Positions 19,687-29,916 are shown, counted from the stretch's first letter. The stretch: DNA of 64,000 bases from Streptomyces abyssalis (GCF_001751365.1 NZ_LJGT01000040.1:1-64000); one strand, 5' to 3'. Made by a program: numbers and translations. The notes: generated by a model not told the origin, from the letters alone.

Positions 19687-20265
19687 CTATGGCTCACGGC
19701 TCCCCGGCCCACGGGCCGACGGCGACTGCCCGTCGAGTTCGACGGCCGTGCACCTCCAGCGGCGGTCCGCGCACAGCTCCAGGCGGAAGGCCATGGCCCG
19801 CTGGCGGTCGCCGGTGACGATGCGCGCGAACGCCTCGATCACCCCGTCCCGCGGGCGGCTGCCCCGCGCGTCCAGCACCGACGGGCTCGTACGGTCCGCG
19901 CCGCGCGGGCGCAGCGGTGCGTGCGACGCGAGGCCGGACAGGTGCTCGTAGGCAGAGCTCCGGGTGTGGCCGAGCAGCGTGTGTACGGGCCGCTGGCCGC
20001 TGAGTACGAGCACGAGCCGGCTGGCGAACCAGTACGGCGGCTGCCGCTCACGCTCCCTCGCGGCCGCCGCGCGCAGTGCGGATGCGGAGGGTGCGGCGCC
20101 GGGGCCGGCCGCGGCTGTACGGGCTGTCGCTGCGCGGCCCGTGGCCGGGCGGGTGCTCCGGATCTCCGGGCGCCGCGAGTCACGGCGTCCGGGCGGGGCC
20201 TTCCGCGCGGAGCTGTGGCGGCTTCGCGGTGAGGCGGCCGCGGGCGGTGTGGGCATGGTGTCCAT
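19687..20265 (-). CDS. Rv3235-family protein
   Basis: A 192-residue protein. The first 75 residues are Arg/Ala/Pro-rich; the conserved part is about residues 78-185, with LVLVLSGQRPVHTLLGHT and a C-terminal VIEAFARIVTGDRQRAMAFR, resembling the Rv3235 family (named for the M. tuberculosis gene, also near secA). ATG 20265 follows GGGGGA. It converges on secA. Function unknown; no membrane segment or catalytic motif was seen. Confidence 0.8.
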   Translation of the reverse strand: MDTMPTPPAAASPRSRHSSARKAPPGRRDSRRPEIRSTRPATGRAATARTAAAGPGAAPSASALRAAAARERERQPPYWFASRLVLVLSGQRPVHTLLGHTRSSAYEHLSGLASHAPLRPRGADRTSPSVLDARGSRPRDGVIEAFARIVTGDRQRAMAFRLELCADRRWRCTAVELDGQSPSARGPGSREP

Positions 20266-20599
20266 GAGGTCCCCCGATGAGTGAGTGACGAGACGGGACG
20301 ACGGACGGCGGGAGTCCCCGAGGGCGCGACGAGGACGCCGCCGTACGCGGTGACGCCGGCGTTTACCCGGCGGTAGCTTCGCTCATCGTTGTATCTGCGT
20401 GATCTTCCGGTCGCAATGCGTGACCAGGGGCGCGGCGAGGTGCCCGCATGGTTCACCTATCAGGGCGACGGGTGGAACAAGGTTGACCTCGAACCCCTCT
20501 CACCTGCGGCTTCGTGCGAGGACTGGGCGGCGGGCCTGTTCCGTACGCCCCGTATCCTGACGGGGCAGACCCTCCGGCGATACACGAAAGCGGCAGCCC
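20266..20599. promoter_or_regulatory. Divergent intergenic region
   Basis: 334 bases between the starts of the Rv3235-family gene and the DUF6912 gene. No convincing ORF. A possible -10 (TATCCT, 20553-20558) precedes the rightward gene by about 42 bases. Nothing else recognised. Confidence 0.3.
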
Positions 20600-21112
20600 A
20601 TGCGTGTCTACGTCCCCCTGACCTTCCCAGCGCTGCGCGAGGCCCACGGGGCGGGGGAGCTGGCGCCGGAGCGCGGCGGCACCGTCGCGTACGCGGTCAC
20701 CCCGGGCCTGCGTGAGTGGTATCTCTCCGACGACAGCGAGGAGTTGGAGTACGCCGCGCTCAACCGCGCCGCACAGGCTTCGCTCCGGCTGGTGGCCGGC
20801 AGGCCGGAGGTCCCCCGTCGCCGTGTCGTCGTCGCCTTCGAAGTCCCGGACGGGGCGGTCTCCTTCGACCCCGATCACGGCCTGGAGCGCGAGTCTCTCG
20901 GGGAGGTACGGATCGAGGGGTCCTTGGCGATGTCGAGGGCGGCGGCCGTGCACATGGACTCCGCCGAGGCCGAAGCGGACGTCACCGCGGCCGCCGAGGC
21001 GCTCGGCGCTGCCGACATGGGCGACGAGGACGCCCGGTTCACGGTGGACGGGGCCGAGGACCACGAGCTTCTCTGGTACGCCACACAGGAGATCCCGCAC
21101 CTGACCTGCTGA
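20600..21112 (+). CDS. DUF6912 family protein
   Basis: A 170-residue acidic protein beginning MRVYVPLTFPALREAH, resembling the DUF6912 family, a small actinobacterial family without known function. It contains RRRVVVAFEVPDGAVSF and ends with HELLWYATQEIPHLTC. No membrane segment, signal peptide or catalytic motif was seen. It precedes a HAD hydrolase on the same strand by 134 bases; conserved vicinity to secA is typical of Streptomyces. The family name is from memory; function cannot be stated. Confidence 0.78.
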   Translation: MRVYVPLTFPALREAHGAGELAPERGGTVAYAVTPGLREWYLSDDSEELEYAALNRAAQASLRLVAGRPEVPRRRVVVAFEVPDGAVSFDPDHGLERESLGEVRIEGSLAMSRAAAVHMDSAEAEADVTAAAEALGAADMGDEDARFTVDGAEDHELLWYATQEIPHLTC

Positions 21113-21246
21113 CGTAGGCGTGCCGCCGGAGGCCGGGCCTCCGGTGCGCGCCGGGCCGGGCTCCTGTCCCGGGCGAGGACGGGCGGCGGGTCAGGACGGC
21201 CGAATCCGGTATCGCGTTGTCAGAGCCTCGACGTACCGTCGTATCC

Positions 21247-21924
21247 ATGGGTCTGGGACACAAGCACAGACGGTCGGCTCACATCGTCTGGGACTGGAAC
21301 GGCACGCTGCTGCACGACATCCATGCCGTCATCGCCGCGACGAACGCCGCCTTCGCCGAGCTCGGACACCCCTCCATCACCCTGGAGCGCTACCGCGAGC
21401 TGTACTGCGTACCCGTCCCCCGCTTCTACGAGCGGCTGATGGGGCGGCTGCCCAGCGACGAGGAGTGGGTGGTGATGGACGAGACGTTCCACCGCCACTA
21501 CTGGCGGCAGGCGCGGGACGCCGGGCTGGCCGAAGGCGCCGCCGAGCTGCTCGCGGCCCGTGCGGCCGCGGGGAGCACGCAGTCGCTCTGCTCGCTGGCG
21601 CCGCACGACCGGCTCGTCCCGCTGGTGCGCACGCACGGCATCGACCGGCACTTCGTACGCGTCGACGGCGCTCGGGGGCCCTCCGGGGGCGGCAAGGCCG
21701 AGCAGATGGCGCGGCACCTTCTGTCCCTGGAGGGTGTGCGGGCGGAGCACACGGTGATCATCGGGGACGCGGTGGACGACGCCCTGGCCGCCGAGCACGT
21801 GGGAGCCCGTGCCGTTCTCTACACGGGCGGATCGCACAGCCGGAAGAGCCTGGAGACGGCGGGCGTCCCCGTGGTGGACACACTGGCGGAGGCTGTCGAG
21901 ACGGCCGAGCAGATAGCGGCGTAG
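21247..21924 (+). CDS. HAD-superfamily hydrolase (phosphatase-like)
   Basis: A 225-residue haloacid dehalogenase-like hydrolase. Motif I is VWDWNGTLLHD (residues about 12-22; the first residue of the usual DxDxT is Asp14, followed by Asn in place of the second Asp, a pattern seen in phosphoglycolate-phosphatase-like members). Motif II is probably the SLAPH segment near residue 118; motif III/IV is the conserved VIIGDAVDDALAAEHVGARA near 180. A helical cap lies between. ATG 21247 is chosen because an upstream start at 21217 adds residues before the conserved strand. Substrate unknown. Confidence 0.88.
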   Translation: MGLGHKHRRSAHIVWDWNGTLLHDIHAVIAATNAAFAELGHPSITLERYRELYCVPVPRFYERLMGRLPSDEEWVVMDETFHRHYWRQARDAGLAEGAAELLAARAAAGSTQSLCSLAPHDRLVPLVRTHGIDRHFVRVDGARGPSGGGKAEQMARHLLSLEGVRAEHTVIIGDAVDDALAAEHVGARAVLYTGGSHSRKSLETAGVPVVDTLAEAVETAEQIAA

Positions 21925-21934
21925 CGGGCCCCGG

Positions 21935-21957
21935 CCGCCCGGCGGGCCGCCGGGCGG
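21935..21957 (+). terminator. GC hairpin after HAD gene
   Basis: CCGCCCGGCGG (21935-21945) pairs with CCGCCGGGCGG (21947-21957), 11 bases after the HAD stop. The unpaired loop must open to about five bases. Confidence 0.6.
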
Positions 21958-22381
21958 TCAACGGGAGCCGCAGGCAGGGCAGTCGGGACAGCAGGGGCCG
22001 CAAGAGGCCGTGGGAGTCGAGGAGTCGGGCGGTCGGAATGCGGGGTAGGACTGAAGGGTCGGACAGCCGGTTCGTACCGGATGGGCGGCAGCCGGTTGCT
22101 GTCCACTCCGTCCAAGACCAACCCCTGATTTTGTACACATAAGGTCTATGACTGCCCCCCGCTCAGGGGCTGTAGCCTACGGGCGTGATCAGCGCGATAT
22201 CTCGCGGGGGCGGCGCGACCCCCCGTCCGGTGCCCCTTGCGCGACAGCGCCCCGGGCAGCCGCTGGTCTCTTCCACGGCACGCGTCGAGCTGGGGCTGTC
22301 ACCCCGCGTTCCGATGCCGTGTCCCGACAAGCCCCAGCCATTTTCACGTCACGCAACGGCGCGCGACAGGAGCCACAGGAC
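21958..22381 (+). promoter_or_regulatory. Leader region of NAD-glutamate dehydrogenase
   Basis: 424 bases without a credible gene. A less GC-rich patch at 22122-22148 (gattttgtacacataagg) is the most promoter-like sequence, which would leave a leader of about 230 bases. The open frame upstream of the gdh ATG is not conserved-looking and was not used. Confidence 0.35.
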
Positions 22382-25300
22382 ATGCAGACCAAGCTGGATG
22401 AAGCAAAGGCCGAGCGGCTGGAGGAGGCCGTCCGGGTAGCTGAAGAGAGCCCTGCCGGGGGCCGGCACCCGGCGCGGGGTCTTGAGAACGGAGCGCTCAG
22501 GGCGTTCCTCCAGCGCTACTACCTGCACACCGCGCCGGAGGACCTCACCGACCGCGACCCGGTCGACATCCTCGGTGCGGCGTTCGCGCACTACCGTCTG
22601 GCGCAGGAGCGGCCGCAGGGCACCGCCAACGTCCGCGTGCACACCCCGTCGGTGGACGAGAACGGCTGGACCTGCACGCACACCGTCATCGAAGTCGTCA
22701 CCGACGACATGCCCTTCCTGGTCGACTCGGTCACGAACGAACTGTCGCGGCAGCACCGCGGCATCCACGTCGTGATCCACCCGCAGATGATCGTGCGCCG
22801 CGACGTCACGGGGAAGCTGCTGGAGGTGCTCGACGCCGGGCGTGACAAGCCCGCGTTCGGCCCGGGTGAACGGCCCGCCGAGGCGCGGGAGCTGCCGCAC
22901 GACGCCGTCACCGAGTCCTGGATCCACGTCGAGATCGACCGTGAGACCGAGCGCGACGACCTCAAGCAGATCAGCGACGACCTGCTGCGCGTCCTCTCCG
23001 ACGTGCGCGAGGCCGTGGAGGACTGGCGCAAGATGCGCAGCGCCGCGCTGGACGTCGCCGAGGAGCTGGACAGCGAGCCCACCGCTCCCGATGTGCCCGC
23101 TCAGGAGGTCGAGGAGTCGCGGGAGTTGCTGCGCTGGCTCGCCGACGACCACTTCACCTTCCTCGGCTACCGCGAGTACGAGCTGTCCGAGGAAGTCCCC
23201 GACGAGGACAAGGAGTTGACGCTCACACCCGTCCCGGGCACCGGCCTCGGAATTCTGCGTTCCGACCCGCAGCACACCACGGCCGAGGACGGCCACCCCG
23301 TTTCGCCGTCCTTCAGCCGGCTGCCCGCCGACGCCCGGGAGAAGGCCCGCGAGCACCATCTGCTGGTGCTGACCAAGGCCAACAGCCGTGCCACCGTGCA
23401 CCGTTCCTCGTATCTCGACTACGTCGGCGTCAAGAAGTTCGACGCCGAGGGGAACGTCGTGGGGGAGCGCCGCTTCCTCGGCCTCTTCTCCTCCGCCGCG
23501 TACACCGAGTCGGTGCGCCGTGTCCCGGTCATCCGCCGCAAGGTCGAGGAGGTGCTGACCGCCGCCGGATTCGCCCCGGACAGCCACGCCGGCCGCGACC
23601 TGCTGCAGATCCTGGAGACGTACCCGCGGGACGAGCTCTTCCAGATCCCCGCAGACCAGCTGCGTTCCATCGCCACCTCGGTGCTCTATCTGCAGGAGCG
23701 CCGCAAGCTGCGCCTGTATCTGCGCAAGGACGAGTACGGGCGCTACTACTCGGCGCTCGTCTACCTGCCGCGCGACCGCTACACGACCACGGTCCGGCTG
23801 CGGCTGACCGAGATCCTCTCCGAGGAACTCGGCGGCACCAATGTGGACTTCAGTGTCTGGAACACCGAATCGGTGCTCACCCGGCTGCACTTCGTCGTCC
23901 GCCTCAGGCCCGGCGCGCAGCTCCCCGAGCTGACGGACTCCGAGGCCGACCGCATCGAGGCACGGCTCGCGGAGGCCGCCCGCTCCTGGGCCGACGGCTA
24001 CATCGAGGCGCTGAACGCCGAGTTCGGCGAGGAAGCCGCGGCCGAGCTGGGCCATCTCTACAGCGCGAACGCCTTCCCCGAGGGGTACAAGGCGGACTTC
24101 CCGCCGCGCGCCGCCGTCGCGGACCTCCAGCACCTCAACCGGCTCGCCCGCGGTGAGAACGGCACCCCCGACTTCTCGCTGAGCCTGTACGAGCCGGTCG
24201 GAGCGGGCCCCGGTGAGCGCAGGTTCAAGATCTTCCGCATCGGTGAGCCCGTCTCCCTCTCGGCGGTCCTCCCCGCGCTGCAGGCCATGGGCGTCGAGGT
24301 CGTGGACGAGCGTCCGTACGAGCTGCGCTGCAGCGACAAGAGCAAGGCGTGGATCTACGACTTCGGGCTGCGCATGCCCGTCTCCCACGCGCACGGCCTC
24401 GGTGAGGACGCGCGGGAGCGCTTCCAGGACGCCTTCACCGCCGTGTGGACGGGCCGCGCCGAGAACGACGGTCTCAACTCGCTGGTCCTCTCCGCGGGCC
24501 TGACGTGGCGCCAGGCGATGGTCCTGCGCTCGTACGCGAAGTATCTGCGGCAGGCCGGCGCCACCTTCAGCCCGACGTACATGGAGGACACCCTCCGGCA
24601 CAACGTGCACACGACGCGGCTGCTGGTGAATCTCTTCGAGGCGCGCCTCGACCCGAGCCGCTCACGGGCGGGGCACGAGCTGACCGACGGCCTGATGGAG
24701 GAGCTCGACGGCGCGCTGGACCAGGTCGCGAGCCTCGACGAGGACCGGATTCTGCGTTCCTTCCTCACCGTCATCAGGGCCACTCTGCGCACGAACTACT
24801 TCCAGAGCACCGGCGCGGGAAGCAGGGCCGCCGGCACGAAGGACCCGTCGGCGGGGCCGCACGAGTACCTGTCGGTGAAGCTGGACCCGCAGGCCATCCC
24901 CGATCTGCCGGCTCCCCGCCCCGAGTACGAGATCTGGGTGTATTCGCCGCGCGTCGAGGGTGTGCACCTGCGCTTCGGGAAGGTCGCGCGCGGCGGGCTG
25001 CGCTGGTCGGACCGGCGGGAGGACTTCCGTACGGAGATCCTCGGCCTGGTCAAGGCGCAGGAGGTCAAGAACACGGTCATCGTGCCCGTCGGCGCCAAGG
25101 GCGGATTCGTCTGCAAGCAGCTGCCGGACCCGGCCGCCGACAGGGACGCGTGGCTGGCGGAGGGCATCGCCTGCTACAGGACCTTCATCTCCGGGCTGCT
25201 CGACATCACGGACAACCTGGTCGCCGGCGACGTCGTGCACCCCGAGGACGTGGTCCGGCACGACGAGGACGACACCTACCTCGTCGTCGCCGCCGACAAG

Positions 25301-27400
25301 GGCACCGCCACGTTCTCGGACATCGCCAACGAGGTCGCCGAGGCGTACGGATTCTGGCTCGGTGACGCCTTCGCCTCGGGCGGCAGCGCGGGCTACGACC
25401 ACAAGGGCATGGGCATCACCGCCCGGGGCGCCTGGGAGTCGGTCAAGCGGCACTTCCGCGAGCTGGGCCACGACACCCAGACCCAGGACTTCACGGTCGT
25501 GGGTGTCGGCGACATGTCGGGCGACGTCTTCGGCAACGGCATGCTGCTGTCGGAACACATCAGGCTGATCGCGGCCTTCGACCACCGGCACATCTTCCTC
25601 GACCCCGATCCGGACGCGGCCACGTCCTACGCGGAGCGCCGCCGCCTCTACGAGCTGCCGCGCTCCTCCTGGGAGGACTACGACACATCGCTGATCTCCG
25701 CGGGCGGCGGCGTCTATCCCCGTTCTGCGAAGTCCGTGCCGGTCAGCGCGCAGGTACGGGCGGCCCTCGGCATCGAGTCGAAGGCGGGCAAGGTCACCCC
25801 GGCCGAGCTGATGAAGGCCATCCTCGCCGCCCCCGTCGACCTGCTGTGGAACGGCGGCATCGGCACGTACGTCAAGGCGTCGACGGAGTCGAACGCGGAC
25901 GTCGGCGACAAGGCCAACGACGCGATCCGCGTCGACGGCGAGGAGCTGCGCGTCAAGGCCGTCGGTGAGGGCGGCAACCTCGGGCTGACCCAGCTCGGGC
26001 GTATCGAGTTCGCCCTGAACGGCGGCCGCGTCAACACCGACGCCATCGACAACAGCGCGGGCGTGGACACCTCCGACCACGAGGTGAACATCAAGATCCT
26101 GCTCAACTCGGTCGTCGCCAACGGCGACATGACCGTCAAGCAGCGCAACGCCCTGCTGGCGGAGATGACCGACGAGGTCGGAGAGCTCGTCCTGCGCAAC
26201 AACTACGCGCAGAACGTGACCCTCGCCAACTCCATCGAGGTCGCCTCCGGCCTCCTCCAGGCGCACCACCGCCACATGCGGCGCCTGGCCAAGGAGGGCA
26301 AGCTGGACCGGAGCCTGGAGTTCCTGCCCAGCGACAAGCAGATCCGGGAGCGGCTCACGGCCGGAGCGGGTCTGACGCAGCCGGAGTTGGCGGTGCTGCT
26401 CGCCTACACCAAGATCACGGTGACGGACGACCTGATCGGCACGACCCTCCCCGACGACCCCTACCTCCAGCAGCTCGCGCACGCGTACTTCCCGCGGGCG
26501 CTGCGGGAGCGGTTCCCCGAGGAGATCATCGCGCACGCGCTGCGCCGTGAGATCGTCACGACGCTGCTGGTCAACGACACGGTCAACACCGGCGGTTCGA
26601 GCCTCGTGCACCGCATGAAGGAGGAGACGGGCGCGTCGACGGAGGAGATCGTCCGTGCGCACACCGCGGCGCGCACGATCTTCCGGCTCGGCGAGATCTG
26701 GGACGAGGCGGAGGCGCTCGACAATGTCGTCCCGGACGACGTGCTCACCAGCATCAGGCTCCAGTCGCGCCGCCTCGCGGAGCGCGGCACCCGCTGGCTG
26801 CTGAACAACCGTCCCCAGCCGCTGCAGCTCGCCGAGACGATCGAGCTGTTCAGCGACAGGGTGGCGGCGGTGTGGGACGAACTGCCGAAGCTCCTCAAGG
26901 GTGACGACCGCGTCTGGCACCAGGCGATCCTGGACAGGTTGGACGCGGCGGGCGTTCCGTCCGAGCTGGCCCAGCGGGTGGCCGGGTTCTCCGCCGCCTT
27001 CTCCGGGCTGGACGTGGTCGCCGTCGCGGACCGTACGGGAGTGCAGCTGCTCGACGTCGCGGCCGTCTACCACGACCTGGCGGACCGTCTCGGCATCACG
27101 CAGCTGCAGGAGCGGGTCAGCGAACTGCCGCGCGCCGACCGGTGGCAGTCCATGGCGCGTGCGGCGATCCGCGAAGACCTCTACGCGGCCCACCAGTTGA
27201 TCGCCGCCGACGTGCTCTCGGAAGGCGACGGCACGGCGACCCCGGAGCAGCGGTACGAGAAGTGGGTGGCGAAGAACGCGACGATCCTCTCGCGTGCCCG
27301 TGCCACCCTCGACGAGATCCAGGCGTCGGAGACGTTCGACCTGGCCAACCTCTCGGTCGCCATGCGGACGATGCGCACGCTGCTGCGCAGCAACCGCTGA
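22382..27400 (+). CDS. gdh: Large NAD-specific glutamate dehydrogenase
   Basis: A 1672-residue enzyme of the 180-kDa class (first described in Streptomyces clavuligerus) that oxidatively deaminates glutamate to 2-oxoglutarate and ammonia. N-terminal ACT-like regulatory part (residues about 20-650; VTDDMPFLVDSVTNELSRQ), then the catalytic Glu/Leu/Phe/Val dehydrogenase core with RGGLRWSDRREDFRTE, VKNTVIVPVGAKGGFV (about 875-920) and the Rossmann region VVGVGDMSGDVFGNGML (about 1040). ATG 22382 follows CAGGAG. A helical C-terminal domain completes it. Full length, no frame disruption. Ends with a strong terminator. Confidence 0.97.
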   Translation: MQTKLDEAKAERLEEAVRVAEESPAGGRHPARGLENGALRAFLQRYYLHTAPEDLTDRDPVDILGAAFAHYRLAQERPQGTANVRVHTPSVDENGWTCTHTVIEVVTDDMPFLVDSVTNELSRQHRGIHVVIHPQMIVRRDVTGKLLEVLDAGRDKPAFGPGERPAEARELPHDAVTESWIHVEIDRETERDDLKQISDDLLRVLSDVREAVEDWRKMRSAALDVAEELDSEPTAPDVPAQEVEESRELLRWLADDHFTFLGYREYELSEEVPDEDKELTLTPVPGTGLGILRSDPQHTTAEDGHPVSPSFSRLPADAREKAREHHLLVLTKANSRATVHRSSYLDYVGVKKFDAEGNVVGERRFLGLFSSAAYTESVRRVPVIRRKVEEVLTAAGFAPDSHAGRDLLQILETYPRDELFQIPADQLRSIATSVLYLQERRKLRLYLRKDEYGRYYSALVYLPRDRYTTTVRLRLTEILSEELGGTNVDFSVWNTESVLTRLHFVVRLRPGAQLPELTDSEADRIEARLAEAARSWADGYIEALNAEFGEEAAAELGHLYSANAFPEGYKADFPPRAAVADLQHLNRLARGENGTPDFSLSLYEPVGAGPGERRFKIFRIGEPVSLSAVLPALQAMGVEVVDERPYELRCSDKSKAWIYDFGLRMPVSHAHGLGEDARERFQDAFTAVWTGRAENDGLNSLVLSAGLTWRQAMVLRSYAKYLRQAGATFSPTYMEDTLRHNVHTTRLLVNLFEARLDPSRSRAGHELTDGLMEELDGALDQVASLDEDRILRSFLTVIRATLRTNYFQSTGAGSRAAGTKDPSAGPHEYLSVKLDPQAIPDLPAPRPEYEIWVYSPRVEGVHLRFGKVARGGLRWSDRREDFRTEILGLVKAQEVKNTVIVPVGAKGGFVCKQLPDPAADRDAWLAEGIACYRTFISGLLDITDNLVAGDVVHPEDVVRHDEDDTYLVVAADKGTATFSDIANEVAEAYGFWLGDAFASGGSAGYDHKGMGITARGAWESVKRHFRELGHDTQTQDFTVVGVGDMSGDVFGNGMLLSEHIRLIAAFDHRHIFLDPDPDAATSYAERRRLYELPRSSWEDYDTSLISAGGGVYPRSAKSVPVSAQVRAALGIESKAGKVTPAELMKAILAAPVDLLWNGGIGTYVKASTESNADVGDKANDAIRVDGEELRVKAVGEGGNLGLTQLGRIEFALNGGRVNTDAIDNSAGVDTSDHEVNIKILLNSVVANGDMTVKQRNALLAEMTDEVGELVLRNNYAQNVTLANSIEVASGLLQAHHRHMRRLAKEGKLDRSLEFLPSDKQIRERLTAGAGLTQPELAVLLAYTKITVTDDLIGTTLPDDPYLQQLAHAYFPRALRERFPEEIIAHALRREIVTTLLVNDTVNTGGSSLVHRMKEETGASTEEIVRAHTAARTIFRLGEIWDEAEALDNVVPDDVLTSIRLQSRRLAERGTRWLLNNRPQPLQLAETIELFSDRVAAVWDELPKLLKGDDRVWHQAILDRLDAAGVPSELAQRVAGFSAAFSGLDVVAVADRTGVQLLDVAAVYHDLADRLGITQLQERVSELPRADRWQSMARAAIREDLYAAHQLIAADVLSEGDGTATPEQRYEKWVAKNATILSRARATLDEIQASETFDLANLSVAMRTMRTLLRSNR

Positions 27401-27439
27401 CCCGCTGACCTGACCCGCCGGGCTGCCGGCAAGGCCCGG

Positions 27440-27478
27440 GCGGCGGTCCCCGTACGTCACTCGTACGGGGACCGCCGC
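27440..27478 (+). terminator. Terminator of gdh
   Basis: Perfect 17-bp stem (27440-27456 with 27462-27478), loop TCACT, 39 bases after the gdh stop. Confidence 0.9.
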
Positions 27479-27573
27479 ATGTCCGGCGGGCCCCGGGTGC
27501 ACGCGTTCGGCCGTATCCAGAGCGCACGGCGCATGCTGCCGGTCTTCACTGGAGGAGACCGCAGGGGAGGCCC

Positions 27574-29916
27574 ATGCGCATCGAGCCCGACGCAGCTTCC
27601 GCGTCCGCATCCGAATCCGCGTCTTCCGCGTCCGCATCCGAATCCGCGTCTTCCGCTTCCGCGTCCGCTTCCGGGGCGGCATCCCGGGCCGAGGACGGTC
27701 CTCCGGCCGGAGCCGCCGCGGACCGAGCCGCTCCGGGCTCCTCGTCCGTGCCCGCTCCCCGCGGCCGCCGCATTCCGGCCCGCATGGTGGCCGCGGCCGC
27801 CCTCCTGGCCCTCCTGGCCGCCGGTTATCTGCTCCAGCTGCTGGGCCTGCTTCTGGCGGCGACCGTGCCGGTCGTCTCCGGTGCGCTTCTCGGCGTCCTG
27901 GCCGAGTCATGGATGCTCAGCCGCCGGCCCGACCTCGCCCGGGGCCTCGGCAGGGCCCAGCTTCACCACCCCGTACGGCAGCTGCTGCGCGACGGCCTCC
28001 TGCTCGGCGGGCTGGCACGGCTCGACGCACTGCGCCCGCTGCACTACGCGGCATGGCTGCTCGTCGCGGTGCTCGGCTGCTGGGCGACGCACTTCCTGTG
28101 CCAGGCGGTGGCCGCCCGCGTACGGCGGTCGCGCAGGCTGCCCGTCGTCACGCGCAACATCGACGCATCCGCGCTGCGCATCGGCCCCGCGCCGCCCCCG
28201 CTCTTCGGACGCAACGGCGCGGCGAGGCTGCTGACGTGCACGGCTCTCATCACCGCCGGCACGGCCGCCACCGCCGTGACCGGCAACGCGCGCTGGGGTG
28301 CCGCCGTGGCGCTGGTGTGCTGGGCGGTGCTGCTGGCGGGCGTGGTGCACCTCGCGTGCCGGCTGCTGCCGGGGCGCCGCCCCGCGGGAGAGGAGGAGGT
28401 GCTGGACTGGCTCGACGGCTGGCTCGCCGCCTACCGGCCCACCGTCGGCATGTACTTCTCCGGCGGTGCCACCTCCGCGTACCAGGCGAACATGTGGCTG
28501 CCGACGCTGGACGCGCTTGAAGGGCGTCCGCTCATCGTGCTGCGCGAACGCTTCATGGTGCAGAAGATCGACGCGACCGACGTCCCGGTCGTCTGCATCC
28601 CGAAGGTCGCCCATCTGATGCGTCTCGAACAGTCCGCCCTGCCCGTGCTGCTGCACCCGGCGAACTCCGGCAAGACCTCTCACGTGCTGCGTATCCCCAC
28701 CATCAAGCACGCCTTCATCAACCACGGCGAGAGCGACAAGCTCTCCTCCTGCAACCCGTACGCCAAGGCCTACGACGAGGTCTGGGTCGCCGGTCCCGCC
28801 GCCCGTGAGCGCTACCGGCTCGCGGGAATCGGCGTGCGCGACGAGGACGTGCGGGAGGTGGGCCGTCCGCAGTTGGAGTCCGTACGACCGTTCGCCGGGC
28901 CGCCCGCACCAGGCGCTCCCGTGACCGTGCTGTACGCGCCCACCTGGGAGGGGTGGACCGACGACCCGGGCAACACCTCGCTGCCGCTGGCCGGAGAGCG
29001 GATCGTCGCCGCCCTGCTGGCACAGGAGGGCGTGCGGCTGCTCTACAAGCCCCACCCGATGACGGGGTCGGTCGATCCGGCGGTGAACGAGGTGGACCGG
29101 CGCGTCCGCGAACTGATCGCCGCGGCCAACGAGCGCCGCCGCGCCGCCGGTGCCGGTGCCGCCGCCGGTGCCAGGCCGGCGGAGGCCATGGCGGAACTGG
29201 AGCGGTGCGAGGCCGAACTGGGCGCCGTCGACGGCTCGTCTCTGCGGCTCGGCAGGGACGAGGCGGAACGGATGCTGAGGCAGCACGCCGGGGCGTACCC
29301 GTCGGCTGCGAGCGTCCGGGAAGCCGTCGAGGCGTGGGAGGAGAGCTACTGGCGGGCGGGCGACCCGGCGGAGCACCTGGTGCTCGCGGACCAGCGGCCG
29401 GGCATCCACTCGTGCTTCAACCAGGCCGACCTGCTCGTCTCGGACGTCTCCAGCGTGGTGTCGGACTACCTGAGCAGTGAGAAGCCGTACGCGGTCGTCA
29501 ACACCACCGGGCTGACGGAGGAGGAGTTCAGATCCGGCTTCCCGACCGTGCGTGCGGCCACCATCCTGACGCCGGACGCCGGAGGAGTGCCCGCGCTGCT
29601 GCAGTCCGTCCGCGAGCCGGCCGCGGATGTGTTGCGGCCGGCCCGCGCCCAGCTCAAGGCGTATCTCCTCGGACCGGACGAGCCGCCCTCCGCCGTCCGC
29701 TTCGGCAGAGCGGTGGAGGACCTGCGCGCCGAAGCCGAGGCGCACCGGGCGCGTTTCGGAGCCGCCTCGGCGGAGGAGCCCGCCGGCGCGGCCGGCTCCT
29801 CCGGACCGGCCGGGTCCCCCGGATCAGCCTCAGGCCCGGCCCGTCCGGGCGTGCGCTCCGGTGGGACGGGCGGTCAGCTGCCGGCCGACGTGCTCGACGA
29901 GGACGAGGTGCTCTGA
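27574..29916 (+). CDS. CDP-glycerol glycerophosphotransferase-like wall polymer synthase
   Basis: A 780-residue membrane-associated polymerase. N-terminal Ser/Ala repeat (residues 8-33), several hydrophobic segments between 65 and 265, then a TagB/TagF-like catalytic domain (about 285-730) with FINHGESDKLSSCNPYAKAYD (catalytic His region), VTVLYAPTWEG, LLYKPHPMTG and SDVSSVVSDYLSSEKPYAVVN. Family members polymerise glycerol- or other polyol-phosphate units in teichoic-acid-like polymers. Position after gdh resembles S. coelicolor SCO2997, which I recall as linked to spore-wall glycopolymers. The 3' end overlaps the convergent glycosyltransferase by 43 bases. The actual polymer is unknown. Confidence 0.87.
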   Translation: MRIEPDAASASASESASSASASESASSASASASGAASRAEDGPPAGAAADRAAPGSSSVPAPRGRRIPARMVAAAALLALLAAGYLLQLLGLLLAATVPVVSGALLGVLAESWMLSRRPDLARGLGRAQLHHPVRQLLRDGLLLGGLARLDALRPLHYAAWLLVAVLGCWATHFLCQAVAARVRRSRRLPVVTRNIDASALRIGPAPPPLFGRNGAARLLTCTALITAGTAATAVTGNARWGAAVALVCWAVLLAGVVHLACRLLPGRRPAGEEEVLDWLDGWLAAYRPTVGMYFSGGATSAYQANMWLPTLDALEGRPLIVLRERFMVQKIDATDVPVVCIPKVAHLMRLEQSALPVLLHPANSGKTSHVLRIPTIKHAFINHGESDKLSSCNPYAKAYDEVWVAGPAARERYRLAGIGVRDEDVREVGRPQLESVRPFAGPPAPGAPVTVLYAPTWEGWTDDPGNTSLPLAGERIVAALLAQEGVRLLYKPHPMTGSVDPAVNEVDRRVRELIAAANERRRAAGAGAAAGARPAEAMAELERCEAELGAVDGSSLRLGRDEAERMLRQHAGAYPSAASVREAVEAWEESYWRAGDPAEHLVLADQRPGIHSCFNQADLLVSDVSSVVSDYLSSEKPYAVVNTTGLTEEEFRSGFPTVRAATILTPDAGGVPALLQSVREPAADVLRPARAQLKAYLLGPDEPPSAVRFGRAVEDLRAEAEAHRARFGAASAEEPAGAAGSSGPAGSPGSASGPARPGVRSGGTGGQLPADVLDEDEVL
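27597..27650 (+). repeat. 27-bp perfect tandem duplication
   Basis: Two identical 27-base units (27597-27623, 27624-27650) encode the Ser/Ala/Glu N-terminus of the polymerase, adding nine residues per unit. A degenerate third part follows to about 27680. Confidence 0.85.

Noticed and set aside
24662..27910. A long open frame antisense to glutamate dehydrogenase
   Set aside because: Typical antisense shadow of high-GC third-position bias; no recognisable domain.
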